A DNA stretch of 64,000 nt, from contig CAOKMT010000003.1 of assembly GCA_948469885.1 (NCBI GenBank), forward strand, positions 1-64,000, read 5' to 3'. The DNA is from an uncultured Sporosarcina sp. GTDB taxonomy: Bacteria; Bacillota; Bacilli; Bacillales_A; Planococcaceae. The notes beneath the pieces were generated by a model, which was not told the DNA's origin, ran no database searches, and saw only the letters and a program-made list of their open reading frames with translations. The translations under genes and the position numbers were made by a program. This document shows, one piece after another, positions 25,949 through 34,745 of the stretch; the stretch's first letter is position 1, and each line of letters starts with the position of its first letter.

Positions 25949-26010
25949 AGTTCCCCACTTCTATAAGTGGCAGAATGAATATTAAAATGTACTTCGAATC
26001 AGAGGGAACT
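25949..26010. other. Nested palindromic intergenic element
   Basis: AGTTCC (25949-25954) and GGAACT (26005-26010) enclose an internal hairpin CCACTT-CTAT-AAGTGG (25955-25970) and a TTCGAA core. The arrangement looks like a folded remnant of a small repeat rather than coding sequence. The gap 25935-26296 (362 nt) also holds the terminator at 26044, promoter copy 2 and a leader hairpin. Confidence 0.4.
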
Positions 26011-26043
26011 CAGGCTAAGGCCGAGGCGTAATTGATTAAGAAG

Positions 26044-26080
26044 ACGTCAAAGGAAGAATAAATTTCCTTTGACGTTTTTT
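26044..26080 (+). terminator. Intrinsic terminator ending the TRAP/CoA-ligase cluster
   Basis: ACGTCAAAGGAA (26044-26055), 8-nt loop, TTCCTTTGACGT (26064-26075) followed directly by T residues. A perfect 12-bp stem. It separates the thiolase gene from the next promoter. Confidence 0.9.
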
Positions 26081-26158
26081 ATAGTTAGCAAGGGAAGAAT
26101 TGGAGAGCAAAAGGTTGAATAAAAAAGATCCGATAATGAACCAAAGTAAACAATAATT

Positions 26159-26202
26159 AATATTCCGAAAATTATTGACAATTGTTTTTTTATATGTAAA
26201 AT
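26159..26202 (+). promoter_or_regulatory. Promoter with conserved upstream box (copy 2 of 3)
   Basis: AATATTCCGAAAATTA leads directly into TTGACA (26175-26180), a 16-nt T-rich spacer and TAAAAT (26197-26202). Box-to-promoter distance and spacer equal those of the copies at 7128 and 57487. It lies after a terminator and drives the crotonase gene at 26297 and probably the genes behind it. Confidence 0.75.
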
Positions 26203-26255
26203 TAAAAGCAGAAGTAGAAAGAATTGCAGTGATATTTTCATAGAGTTAAAGGATT

Positions 26256-26279
26256 TTACTTTTCCTATATGAAAAGTAA
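26256..26279 (+). other. Leader hairpin next to the ribosome binding site
   Basis: TTACTTTTC, loop CTATAT, GAAAAGTAA: a perfect 9-bp stem ending 2-3 nt before the GGGGG ribosome binding site of the crotonase gene. The related leader at 7229-7247 also has a TTTT-CTATA-AAAA hairpin at a similar distance (about 55 nt) from its -10 element. Could be a translational control element or an operator. Confidence 0.5.
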
Positions 26280-26296
26280 GCAGGGGGTTAAGAGAA

Positions 26297-27073
26297 ATGG
26301 AAGCGTGTATCAAGTATGAAGTGAATAACAATATTGCACAATTAACAGTGCATAATCCAAAGCAATTGAATGCCATCACGGTGGAAATGCGGGATCAGTT
26401 ATTGGAGGTACTCCAAGAATGCGAGCAGTCACCAGATGTCAAGGTCGTCGTATTAAAAGGGGCGGAAGGAAATTTCAGTACGGGTAGCAGTGTCAAAGGA
26501 ATGGGCAGCCGAACAGTGCTAGAAACATACGACCATATGGATAAGTTTGGAAGTGTCGTGAAGGCAATCCATAATATGGAGAAAATCGTCATCGCTGAAG
26601 TCGATGGATATGCAGTCGGGGCTGGATTCAGTTTGGCATTAGCGGCAGATATCGTCTATGCGTCGACGAAGGCAAAATTTGGTCTTGCGTTCAATAAGAT
26701 CGGACTTGTCCCAGACTGCGGTTTACATTATTTCCTTACGCAACTTGTAGGTCCCTATAAAGCGAAAGAATGGATTGTCACCGCTGCGACCATTCCCGCG
26801 GAAGAAGCAAAAGAATACCGGATCGTCAATGACATACTGCCGAGCGAAACGCTTCATGACACAGTCATGAAAAAAGCAGAACAGATTGCTTCCGGTCCTT
26901 TCTATGCGAATATCATGTCAAAATCTATTGTCAACAGTGCGGGTCAATTAACATTGGAACAAACATTGCAGGAAGAACGGTTTGCCCAAACAATCTTGCA
27001 ACAGACGCAAGATCATCAAGAAGGTGTGAATGCGTTCCGCAATAAGAAAAAACCTGTTTTCGTCGGACAATGA
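26297..27073 (+). CDS. Enoyl-CoA hydratase/isomerase family, PaaG-like isomerase
   Basis: A 258-residue crotonase-fold protein, ATG 26297. Neither hydratase glutamate is present: the first site reads VGAGFSLAL and the second FGLAFNKIG. Instead there is the aspartate of LVPDCG, as in PaaG-type isomerases (1,2-epoxyphenylacetyl-CoA or delta3-delta2 enoyl-CoA isomerases). So it likely shifts a double bond or ring rather than adding water. The C-terminal HQEGVNAFRNKKKPVF is family-typical. First gene of its transcription unit, behind promoter copy 2. No other phenylacetate genes are present. Confidence 0.83.
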   Translation: MEACIKYEVNNNIAQLTVHNPKQLNAITVEMRDQLLEVLQECEQSPDVKVVVLKGAEGNFSTGSSVKGMGSRTVLETYDHMDKFGSVVKAIHNMEKIVIAEVDGYAVGAGFSLALAADIVYASTKAKFGLAFNKIGLVPDCGLHYFLTQLVGPYKAKEWIVTAATIPAEEAKEYRIVNDILPSETLHDTVMKKAEQIASGPFYANIMSKSIVNSAGQLTLEQTLQEERFAQTILQQTQDHQEGVNAFRNKKKPVFVGQ

Positions 27074-27108
27074 GCACGTGCTAAGCCTTAGCATATGATT
27101 CGGAAAAA

Positions 27109-27190
27109 AATGGGACGCGCTTTCCGGAGGGCTGGCTCAAGTGAGAGTCCGCCCCCAAGCGCTGAAATGATTTAGCTTGAAGACGTTATG
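27109..27190. repeat. Possible degenerate intergenic repeat
   Basis: A GC-richer stretch with short complementary pieces (GACGCGCTTTCCGGAGG, CTCAAGTGAGAG, AAGCGCT, GACG) reminiscent of dispersed palindromic repeats common between Bacillaceae genes. No clean boundaries can be drawn, so the call is weak. It lies in the 230-nt gap before the SDR gene. Confidence 0.3.
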
Positions 27191-27216
27191 AAGTGAGCGA
27201 ATGACCGTAGTGCGTC

Positions 27217-27229
27217 TCAATAAGATTGA
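27217..27229. promoter_or_regulatory. Dyad TCAATAAGATTGA, possible operator (copy 2)
   Basis: Identical to 7307-7319: TCAAT-AAG-ATTGA, about 75 nt upstream of the SDR start. Followed by TATTCCG and a T-rich segment that faintly resembles the shared promoter block but lacks a good TTGACA. Confidence 0.35.
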
Positions 27230-27303
27230 TAATTCGACGTATTCCGTAGATTGTGTATTTTTTGTAAGTTTTTGAGAAAAAACAGAAAGAAGGTCTTGAG
27301 GAA

Positions 27304-28044
27304 ATGGACATATCAAACAAAGTAGCGATTGTCACGGGAAGTGGAAAAGGAATTGGGAAAGAGACTGCATTAGTGCTCGCCAAACACGGCGCGGATGTCG
27401 TTGTGGCGGATATGGATTTGGAAGCTGCCCAAAGTGTAGCGCATGAAATTGAAGCATTGGGAAGAAAAGCGATTGCTTGTCAAGTGAACGTTGCCAAAAA
27501 GGAAGATGTCGACAAAATGGTTGAAGAAGCAATTAACACATTCGGTGATTTGGATATTCTCGTCAACAACGCAGGCATTACGCGCGACGCAATGATGCAT
27601 AAAATGACGGAAGAACAGTTTGATCAAGTCGTCCAAGTCCATATGAAAGGAACGTTCTTATGTATGCAAGCGGCTTCCCTTCATATGCGAAAACAAAAGA
27701 AAGGGAAGATCGTCAATATCTCTTCCATTTCGGCAAAAGTTGGGAATATGGGACAAGTCAACTATTCGGGCGCCAAAGCGGCAATCGTAGCGATGACAAA
27801 AGTTGCAGCTAGAGAATCGGCCCGTTATCAAATTAACGTCAACGCAATCCAACCCGGTTTCATCGATTCAGATATGACGAGAGCGATGCCTGAAGAAGCG
27901 CGGCAAGCCGCAATCAATGGAATTCCGATGCAAAGACCGGGTCAACCGAAAGACATTGCGAACGCAGTTTTATTTTTATGTTCCGACTACGCAGATTACA
28001 TTACAGGAACGGTCACAGAAGTGACAGGCGGGCGACATATGTAA
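27304..28044 (+). CDS. Short-chain dehydrogenase/reductase, FabG/3-hydroxyacyl-CoA dehydrogenase type
   Basis: A 246-residue classical SDR, ATG 27304. Cofactor motif TGSGKGIG, NNAG, the catalytic serine in NISSISAKVG and tyrosine/lysine in YSGAK, and the C-terminal TGTVTEVTGGRHM. The aspartate after the second strand (VVADMDLE) suggests NAD(H) preference, fitting an oxidative 3-hydroxyacyl-CoA dehydrogenase rather than fatty acid synthesis. It sits between a PaaG-like crotonase and a CaiB CoA-transferase. Confidence 0.87.
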   Translation: MDISNKVAIVTGSGKGIGKETALVLAKHGADVVVADMDLEAAQSVAHEIEALGRKAIACQVNVAKKEDVDKMVEEAINTFGDLDILVNNAGITRDAMMHKMTEEQFDQVVQVHMKGTFLCMQAASLHMRKQKKGKIVNISSISAKVGNMGQVNYSGAKAAIVAMTKVAARESARYQINVNAIQPGFIDSDMTRAMPEEARQAAINGIPMQRPGQPKDIANAVLFLCSDYADYITGTVTEVTGGRHM

Positions 28045-28053
28045 GCGTTAACA
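28039..28053 (+). promoter_or_regulatory. cre site (CcpA) overlapping the SDR stop codon
   Basis: ATGTAAGCGTTAACA matches the consensus WTGNAANCGNWWNCW at every fixed position. It spans the end of the SDR gene and lies 40 nt before the CaiB gene, a position where CcpA could block read-through transcription when preferred sugars are present. Confidence 0.7.
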
Positions 28054-28092
28054 GCGGAGGAATGTAGCAGTTTGTAAGAAGGGGGATTTTTA

Positions 28093-29316
28093 ATGCAAAC
28101 GCAAGCATTAGAAGGAATTAAAGTTCTTGACTTGTCTCGAACACTTGCCGGGCCTTATTGCAGTATGTTACTTGGAGATATGGGGGCAGATATTGTAAAG
28201 GTTGAAATGCCCGGAAAAGGCGATGAATCTAGAAGGTTCACCCCGCCGACATGGGAAGGTGAAAGTTGTTATTATCTATCGACTAACCGAAACAAGAGAA
28301 GTATTGCCTTAGACTTAAAAACAGAAGAAGGGCTAGAAATTGTTTATAAGTTGGCAAAGGAATCGGATGTGCTTATTGAAAACTTCCGTACAGGTGCATT
28401 GGACAAGCTAGGGTTAGGTTATGAAAAGATGAAAGAACTCAACCCTCGCCTCGTGTACTGTTCAGTTTCGGGTTTTGGACGTACCGGACCCGAAAAATAT
28501 AAAGCAGGATATGATTTACTGTTGCAAGGTTTTGGCGGCTTGATGAGTATTACTGGGGAACCGGATCGACCGCCCGCCAAAGCAGGTATGTCTATCGTGG
28601 ACTTAACAACAGGAATGTTTGCAGCTTACGGTGTTTTAACAGCTCTTTTTGCGAGAGAAAAGTCCAATAAAGGACAATTCGTAGACGTTAGTCTACTAGA
28701 TGGACAAGTATCGCTCTTGAATCATATGGCAACAGGATATTTCGCGACAGGAAAAGCGGCGGGACGTATGGGATCTGCACATCCATCTATCGTTCCTTAT
28801 CAGTCTTTCCCAGCAAAAGATATGGACATTATTCTTGCTGTTGGAAATGACTTGCTGTGGGAAAAATGCTGTCAGGCTTTAGAGTGGAGTGACTTATTGG
28901 AAGACGCTACATACAAAACAAATGATTTAAGAGTAGCCAACCGAGCTCAATTAATCCCAATTATTACTGAAAGAATTTCCAGTTTGGAAAGTGAAGAGAT
29001 ATTCGCAAAGTTAGATTCAGCCGGTGTGCCTTGTGGGCCGATTCATACGATCGATCAAGTTGTCAATCATCCACAGGTTCAAGCAAGGGAAATGATTTTG
29101 GATGTAGAACATCCAATCGTAAAAGATTTAAAAATACCAGGATTTCCTGTGAAGTTGTCAGATACACCAGCGGCCTTGGATAAACACCCTCCATTGTTAG
29201 GGGAACATACGGAGGAAGTTTTGAAAGAACTAGGTTTTCAAGGCAGTGAAATTCAAACATTGAAAGAAAAGGGAATCGTGGGAGAGGCACAGGACATTGT
29301 TAAACTGACCGACTAG
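28093..29316 (+). CDS. CaiB/BaiF family (type III) CoA-transferase, copy 2
   Basis: A 407-residue family III CoA-transferase, ATG 28093 behind GAAGGGGG. N-terminal LDLSRTLAGPYCSMLLGDMGADIVKVE, then IENFRTGALDKLGLGYE, SGFGRTGP and the catalytic aspartate in SIVDLTTG at about residue 170. Length is normal. It is followed by a TAXI-TRAP transporter, so it may activate the imported acid by CoA transfer. Only moderately similar to the copy at 18905, indicating a different substrate. Confidence 0.88.
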   Translation: MQTQALEGIKVLDLSRTLAGPYCSMLLGDMGADIVKVEMPGKGDESRRFTPPTWEGESCYYLSTNRNKRSIALDLKTEEGLEIVYKLAKESDVLIENFRTGALDKLGLGYEKMKELNPRLVYCSVSGFGRTGPEKYKAGYDLLLQGFGGLMSITGEPDRPPAKAGMSIVDLTTGMFAAYGVLTALFAREKSNKGQFVDVSLLDGQVSLLNHMATGYFATGKAAGRMGSAHPSIVPYQSFPAKDMDIILAVGNDLLWEKCCQALEWSDLLEDATYKTNDLRVANRAQLIPIITERISSLESEEIFAKLDSAGVPCGPIHTIDQVVNHPQVQAREMILDVEHPIVKDLKIPGFPVKLSDTPAALDKHPPLLGEHTEEVLKELGFQGSEIQTLKEKGIVGEAQDIVKLTD

Positions 29317-29383
29317 TGATTGGTCTGATGAAAAGCGAATATGTTCACGTTCAAGATCAAAATGAGATAGGGGGGCGTTTCAA

Positions 29384-30544
29384 GTGAAAAGTAAGTTGCT
29401 ACTTTTTTTATTGCTGACATTGACTCTCCTACTGACCGCTTGCAGTGGCGAAGAAGGGAACGCTAAAACGACAGGGGGAACGGGCGGCCAGACGATAGAA
29501 AATTTACCTGGCGACATGGTTTGGAGTGTGTATGATGTAGGTGCCGCCGGATATGTTGAAGTGACGGCAGTTGTCAATGAGTTGACGAAAGAATACGGCG
29601 TTCAATCACGGCTTCTTCCATCTTCAAGTGGAGTGGGACGGATGCAACCAATGAAAAATGGTGTTGCTGAGTACGGTAGGTTAGGAGACGAATCCCAATT
29701 CGCTTTCGAAGGGAGTTTTGAATTTGCTTCCAAAGAATGGGGACCGCAAGATTTAAGACTCATTTGGACGCCATACACTTCATATGGCGTGGCAACGCAT
29801 GAAAAATCCGACATCAATTCCTTGGAAGACTTAAAAGGAAAAAAGGTGCCATTCATCGTCGGTAACCACTCTGTCAATATAAAGACCGAATCGATCCTTG
29901 CTTTTGCCGATTTGACGTGGGGGGACGTCGAGAAAATCGAGTTGTCTGCATACGGTGCACAAACGGACGCATTGAAACAAGGACAAATCGATGTCGTGTC
30001 CATGATTCCTTCGGCACCGGGTCTATATGAAGTGGAAAGTATGGACGGGCTAAAATGGCTGGAAATGGATGCTGAAGATGAAAAAGGTTGGGAGAGGCTA
30101 CAAGCTGTCGCTCCTTGGCTCGTTCCGGGAGAGGTCGCGGAAGGGGCAGGCATTACTGAAGAGAAACCAGCCGATCTAATCGGATATGGATACGCTTTAG
30201 TTGTTTACGAGGAACAGGATCCAGAAGAAGTTTATGCATTGCTGAAAGCAATCGATGGGACGTTCGACAAATGGAAAGATTCTTCGTCAGGTCTCAAAGG
30301 GTGGCATAAAGACCGAATTATCGCAGAACCGCTCGGCGTGCCGATGCATGAAGGAACGGTCAAGTTCTTGGAAGAGGAAGGATTATGGACGGAAGAATTC
30401 CAACAGAAAAATGATGCGCTCATCGAACGCTCCCAAAAATTGAAAGCGCTTTGGGAAGAAACGTTGAAAAACGCAGACGAGGAAGGCATCAATGAAAAAG
30501 ACTTCCCGGAGTATTGGTTGGAAAAGAAAGTTGAATTGAATTGA
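29384..30544 (+). CDS. TAXI-family TRAP solute-binding lipoprotein, copy 1
   Basis: A 386-residue lipoprotein, GTG 29384 behind GGGGGG, lipobox LTAC with the cysteine near residue 20. The mature protein is a TAXI (TRAP-associated extracytoplasmic immunogenic) receptor: WSVYDVGAAGYVE, LPSSSGVGRMQPMK, then KGKKVPFIVGNHSVN and EPLGVPMHEGTVKFLEEEGLW. It precedes the matching fused permease. TAXI ligands are poorly known; glutamate and 2-oxoglutarate are among those reported for the family. A close paralogue is encoded at 38281. Confidence 0.9.
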   Translation: MKSKLLLFLLLTLTLLLTACSGEEGNAKTTGGTGGQTIENLPGDMVWSVYDVGAAGYVEVTAVVNELTKEYGVQSRLLPSSSGVGRMQPMKNGVAEYGRLGDESQFAFEGSFEFASKEWGPQDLRLIWTPYTSYGVATHEKSDINSLEDLKGKKVPFIVGNHSVNIKTESILAFADLTWGDVEKIELSAYGAQTDALKQGQIDVVSMIPSAPGLYEVESMDGLKWLEMDAEDEKGWERLQAVAPWLVPGEVAEGAGITEEKPADLIGYGYALVVYEEQDPEEVYALLKAIDGTFDKWKDSSSGLKGWHKDRIIAEPLGVPMHEGTVKFLEEEGLWTEEFQQKNDALIERSQKLKALWEETLKNADEEGINEKDFPEYWLEKKVELN

Positions 30545-30617
30545 TTCACTGAGCAACTGAAGTGAAAGAATATTACCCATCGTTTCGTCATGGATATACA
30601 AAAAAGGGGTGAAAAGT

Positions 30618-32528
30618 ATGATACCACGGGTGAACAGATTTTGGGGAATCGTCGTCATTGTCTTGACTTTGCTAGGAATCCTGTTGTCAGTGAATCAATT
30701 GTTTTACTTGAAGCTTTTCGGCTTTAACCCGATCAAACCAGCATATCTATACTTACTGATTTCTGCTTTTATGCCATTGGCGTTCATTTTCCATCCGTTC
30801 AAAAAGAAATCGGAACCACAGAAAGTTCAATGGTACGATGTCGTTTTGATCGTCATATCCTTTTCCATACCGCTCTATATGGCGATCAATAGTCAAAAAA
30901 TTATTTATGAAGGTTGGGAATATGCATCTCCGACCATTGCCACGATCTTGAGTATTGTATTCTGGGTTGTTTTACTGGAAGCGCTCCGGCGAGTGGCCGG
31001 TTTGCCAATTATGCTCATTAGCGGGACGTTTTCTTTGTACCCGTTATTAGCAGGTGCTGTACCGATTGGTTTTTTATCGGGGCAAAGCTTTGATTTTGTA
31101 ACAACTGCAAGAAAGCACGTCATGAGTGAGAGCAGTATTATCGGTATTCCTTTTGACACGGTCGGTGCATTGCTCATTGGGTTCATGCTCTTTGGTGTTG
31201 TCTTGACAGCTTCAGGTGCCGGCGACTTTTTCTTTAATCTTGCCCAATCGATTTTTGGCCGTTTTCGTGGGGGACCGGCAAAAGTCGCAATCATTAGTAG
31301 TGCATTTTTCGGCATGTTGAGCGGTAGTGCGATTTCGAACACGATCACCACAGGTGCAATGACGATTCCGTCCATGAAAAAAGCAGGTTACCCACCTCAT
31401 TACGCAGGCGCGATTGAGGCGACTGCTTCAACGGGCGGCACGATCACACCACCGATTATGGGATCTGCTGCGTTCATCATGGCATCGTTTATCGGTGTCC
31501 CATACTTTGAAATTGCTTTGGCAGCAGCAATTCCGGCAGTTCTTTATTTCTTTGCATTGATGATTCAAGCGGATGGTTATGCAGCAAAGAACAATTTACA
31601 AGGCATTCCGAAAGCACAGTTGCCATCTTTGAAAAATACGTTAAAAAGTGGATGGCTTTACCTTTTTGCGCTCGTGTTACTCACTTATCTACTTGTTGTC
31701 ATGCGCAATGAAGGACAAGCACCATTTTATGTGAGTTTATTGCTTTTAGTGCTTGCGATGTTTAAAAAGGAAACACGTTTCAATAAAGAAAAACTTTATA
31801 ATCTTGCTGTAGAATCCGGCCGCATTTTAGCTGACTTGACGTGTTTAATTGCAGGGATCGGCTTTATCGTCGGTGCGTTATCGATCACGGGGGTATCCTT
31901 CTCTTTTGCAAGAGAATTGGTAACAGTGGCGGGAGATAATATGTTCCTTATTTTAGTTGCAGGTGCGATTACGAGTTTCATTTTAGGAATGGGAATGACC
32001 GTATCGGCAGTTTACATTTTCTTGGCGGTCGTCATGGCACCGGCATTGGTTCAAATTGGAATTGATCCGGTTGCTGCACATCTATTCGTCTTATACTGGG
32101 CGACGGTTTCTTATATTACACCACCTGTTGCATTGGCTTCGTTCGCGGCTGCGGGTATTGCGAAGGCGAATGCGATGAAAACCGGTTTCACTTCAGTACG
32201 GCTCGGAATCGTGACATTTGTCGTTCCATTCATCATTGTCTATGAGCCGGCTTTGATTGGTAGAGGTAGTGCCTTTGACATACTATGGGTCGTCGGGACG
32301 GCAATCATCGGCGTATTCGTATTATCCTCCGCTTTGGAAGGTTATCTCATAGGGGCAGGGGAAGTCAGAAGTACAGCCATCCGAATGGTTTTAATCCTTA
32401 CATCTTTAGCTGTCATCGCGCCATTTCTCATCTCGAGTTTAATCGGCATCGGCGTGTTGGCCGTCCTGTTTTTTGTCATTCGTTTAGCGAATAAAAATAC
32501 GATTTCATCGGAAAAGTTAGTCGTTTAA
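30618..32528 (+). CDS. TAXI-type TRAP transporter fused permease (DctQM fusion)
   Basis: A 636-residue membrane protein. ATG 30618 lies 7 nt behind AAAGGGG; GTG 30609 is an alternative. The N-terminal part (to about residue 150) holds four helices corresponding to DctQ; the rest is DctM-like with GRFRGGPAKVAIISSAFFGMLSGSAIS split over two helices, STGGTITPPIMGSAAFIM and the C-terminal SYITPPVALASFAAAGIA. Fused permeases are normal for TAXI systems. It is the only one in the window and could serve both TAXI receptors (29384 and 38281). Confidence 0.92.
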   Translation: MIPRVNRFWGIVVIVLTLLGILLSVNQLFYLKLFGFNPIKPAYLYLLISAFMPLAFIFHPFKKKSEPQKVQWYDVVLIVISFSIPLYMAINSQKIIYEGWEYASPTIATILSIVFWVVLLEALRRVAGLPIMLISGTFSLYPLLAGAVPIGFLSGQSFDFVTTARKHVMSESSIIGIPFDTVGALLIGFMLFGVVLTASGAGDFFFNLAQSIFGRFRGGPAKVAIISSAFFGMLSGSAISNTITTGAMTIPSMKKAGYPPHYAGAIEATASTGGTITPPIMGSAAFIMASFIGVPYFEIALAAAIPAVLYFFALMIQADGYAAKNNLQGIPKAQLPSLKNTLKSGWLYLFALVLLTYLLVVMRNEGQAPFYVSLLLLVLAMFKKETRFNKEKLYNLAVESGRILADLTCLIAGIGFIVGALSITGVSFSFARELVTVAGDNMFLILVAGAITSFILGMGMTVSAVYIFLAVVMAPALVQIGIDPVAAHLFVLYWATVSYITPPVALASFAAAGIAKANAMKTGFTSVRLGIVTFVVPFIIVYEPALIGRGSAFDILWVVGTAIIGVFVLSSALEGYLIGAGEVRSTAIRMVLILTSLAVIAPFLISSLIGIGVLAVLFFVIRLANKNTISSEKLVV

Positions 32529-32583
32529 GACGCGTTAGATGAAAATCTTATTTCAATATGTAAGCGAAGGGAGACGAGCAAGA

Positions 32584-34725
32584 ATGCCAATGAAAGACTT
32601 AAAGAAGTTTTTTCATCCTGAATCAATCGCGATCATAGGCGCTTCTGCCAATTTTTCGTCGATTAGTGGAAAGCCGGTTAAAATACTTTTACAACATAAT
32701 TTCCCGGGAGATATTTATCCTGTGAATCCTCGATATGAGGAGATTGGCGGACTGAAATGTTATCCATCCGTATTGGATGTGCCAGGACAGATAGACTTGG
32801 CAATTGTCGCTGTGTCAGCATCTCGTTTAATGTCCATTGTAAAGGATTGTATCGCGAAAAAGGTTCGGAATCTTCTGTTGTTTAGTTCTGGTTTTGCGGA
32901 AATTGGTGAAAGCGGCAGGAAAATTCAAGACGAAGTGGCGCAACTTGCAAAAGCGAATAACATCCGAATTATCGGTCCGAATAGCGCGGGATGCTTAAAT
33001 GTTAAAGATAGTATCCCGATGAGCTTCGCGACGACACTTGAATCTGCCGAACGTTTTCAATCGGGAAATGTCGGGTTTGTTTCACAAAGTGGTGCACTTG
33101 GATTTTCTGTCTTCGGCTTAGCGCAGGAGAGAGATCTCGGTTTCACTTATATTATTAATACTGGAAATGAAATGGATATTACAACATTGGATTCGATGGA
33201 ATTCATGTTGGAAGATAAGGATACGACTGTCATTGCGGGGTATATGGAAGGTGTTCCAGACGGTAAACAACTCATTCGTGTGGCAAAGCGGGCAAAAGCG
33301 TTGAAAAAACCGTTAATCATTTTGAAGTCGGGAACTTCTGCGCTTGGTAAAGAAGCAGCATTATCCCATACGGCTTCCTTGGCAGGATCCGAAGAAACTT
33401 TCCAAGTGATTGCGAAACAGTATGGTCTCATCATGGTGAAAGATATTGATGAAATGATTGATGCGATGCAAATTTTCTCTGGAGGAAAAGTGGCAAAAGG
33501 CAATCGATTGGCAACGATATCGAATTCCGGTGCGGAAGGGATCAAAATGGCTGACTTCAGCGAGCAATTCAATATTCAATTGAAACCGCTGCAAGGCGAA
33601 ACGAAAAAGAAAGTCGAAGCGATCATACCAGCATACGGGTCGGCGTTAAACCCGATCGATGTGACAGCGCAAGCGTTGACAGAACAACATATTATTCCTG
33701 ATACGGTGGAAGCATTGGCGAAGAGTGACGAAGTCGATGTTATCGTAGTCCAAACAACTTTCGGTGGAGAACTGGGTGTACAAATTTGTCAGCAGATTGT
33801 CGAGCTGGATAAAAAAGTGGACAAGCCAATCGTTGTGGCTGTTACAGGGACAGAACAGCATTGCGGAAAAGGAAGACGGGTGTTACGTCAAAATGGTGTC
33901 CCGGCATACGTGACAACCTATGACACGATGGTGGCAGTCAAGCATTTAATGGACGCAGGCGAGTTTCACGATTTACCGATAGTCGCAGAAGAACGATTGT
34001 CGGAGGATCCTATCCAACTTGTACAAGATGAATATAAAACGCATATATGGACTGAAGAGAAGGTGAAGGAAATTCTTGCACAATTGAAGGTGAAAGTACC
34101 GAAAAGTATCGTTATTCGGTCCATCGACGATATTGAAAAACATACTGGTGACCTTCAATTTCCGTTAGTCGCAAAAGTCCTTTCCGATGAAATTTTGCAT
34201 AAGACAGATGCGGGCGGCGTTAAGCTAGACATTCAAAATGTGGAAGAGGCGAAACGGGCGTTTCATGCAATCATCGAATCTGGTAAAAAATATAAAGCGG
34301 ATGCACAGATTGAAGGTGTGTTGCTAGAAGAGATGCTCCAAGAACAAGGCGTTGAAATGTTCATCGGTATTAAAAATGATTCACAGTTTGGTAGTTTCAT
34401 CGTTTGTGGATTGGGCGGCATTTTTATCGAAGTGTTGAAAGATGTTTCCATACGTCATATCCCGATCCAAAAAGAAGACGCCTATTCCATGCTTGAAGAA
34501 TTACAAGGATACCCGATGCTGTTAGGTACGCGTGGTCAGGAGAAGTTGGATATTGATGCGCTTGCAGAAGCGCTCGTTAGCATTTCCGATTTTGTCCAAG
34601 CACAAAACGGGACATTGCAAGAAATGGACATTAACCCTGTCGTCGTCTTGAAAGAAGGTGATGGCATCATCGCTTTGGACGGCTTGATGATTTGGGACGA
34701 AGTGAAATCTACCACTCTTGTATGA
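32584..34725 (+). CDS. NDP-forming acyl-CoA synthetase (acetate-CoA ligase, ADP-forming type)
   Basis: A 713-residue protein with fused alpha and beta parts; ATG 32584 behind GAAGGGAG is preferred over ATG 32539. Domain order: CoA-binding Rossmann domain (FFHPESIAIIGAS), succinyl-CoA-ligase-like domain (GPNSAGCLN, SQSGALGFS), LSHTASLAG, and a C-terminal ATP-grasp part with FPLVAKVLSDEILHKTDAGGV and GGIFIEVLKDVSIRH. Such enzymes reversibly interconvert acyl-CoA with acid plus ATP or GTP via a phosphohistidine. In a catabolic operon it may either activate the TAXI-imported acid or recover ATP from an acyl-CoA. Confidence 0.88.
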   Translation: MPMKDLKKFFHPESIAIIGASANFSSISGKPVKILLQHNFPGDIYPVNPRYEEIGGLKCYPSVLDVPGQIDLAIVAVSASRLMSIVKDCIAKKVRNLLLFSSGFAEIGESGRKIQDEVAQLAKANNIRIIGPNSAGCLNVKDSIPMSFATTLESAERFQSGNVGFVSQSGALGFSVFGLAQERDLGFTYIINTGNEMDITTLDSMEFMLEDKDTTVIAGYMEGVPDGKQLIRVAKRAKALKKPLIILKSGTSALGKEAALSHTASLAGSEETFQVIAKQYGLIMVKDIDEMIDAMQIFSGGKVAKGNRLATISNSGAEGIKMADFSEQFNIQLKPLQGETKKKVEAIIPAYGSALNPIDVTAQALTEQHIIPDTVEALAKSDEVDVIVVQTTFGGELGVQICQQIVELDKKVDKPIVVAVTGTEQHCGKGRRVLRQNGVPAYVTTYDTMVAVKHLMDAGEFHDLPIVAEERLSEDPIQLVQDEYKTHIWTEEKVKEILAQLKVKVPKSIVIRSIDDIEKHTGDLQFPLVAKVLSDEILHKTDAGGVKLDIQNVEEAKRAFHAIIESGKKYKADAQIEGVLLEEMLQEQGVEMFIGIKNDSQFGSFIVCGLGGIFIEVLKDVSIRHIPIQKEDAYSMLEELQGYPMLLGTRGQEKLDIDALAEALVSISDFVQAQNGTLQEMDINPVVVLKEGDGIIALDGLMIWDEVKSTTLV

Positions 34726-34745
34726 AGATGAGAAGGGGGAGGCCT

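Noticed and set aside
29602-30153. 183-codon minus-strand open frame opposite the TAXI receptor
   Set aside because: Antisense to a well-supported lipoprotein gene with no recognisable motif; typical shadow of biased codon use.
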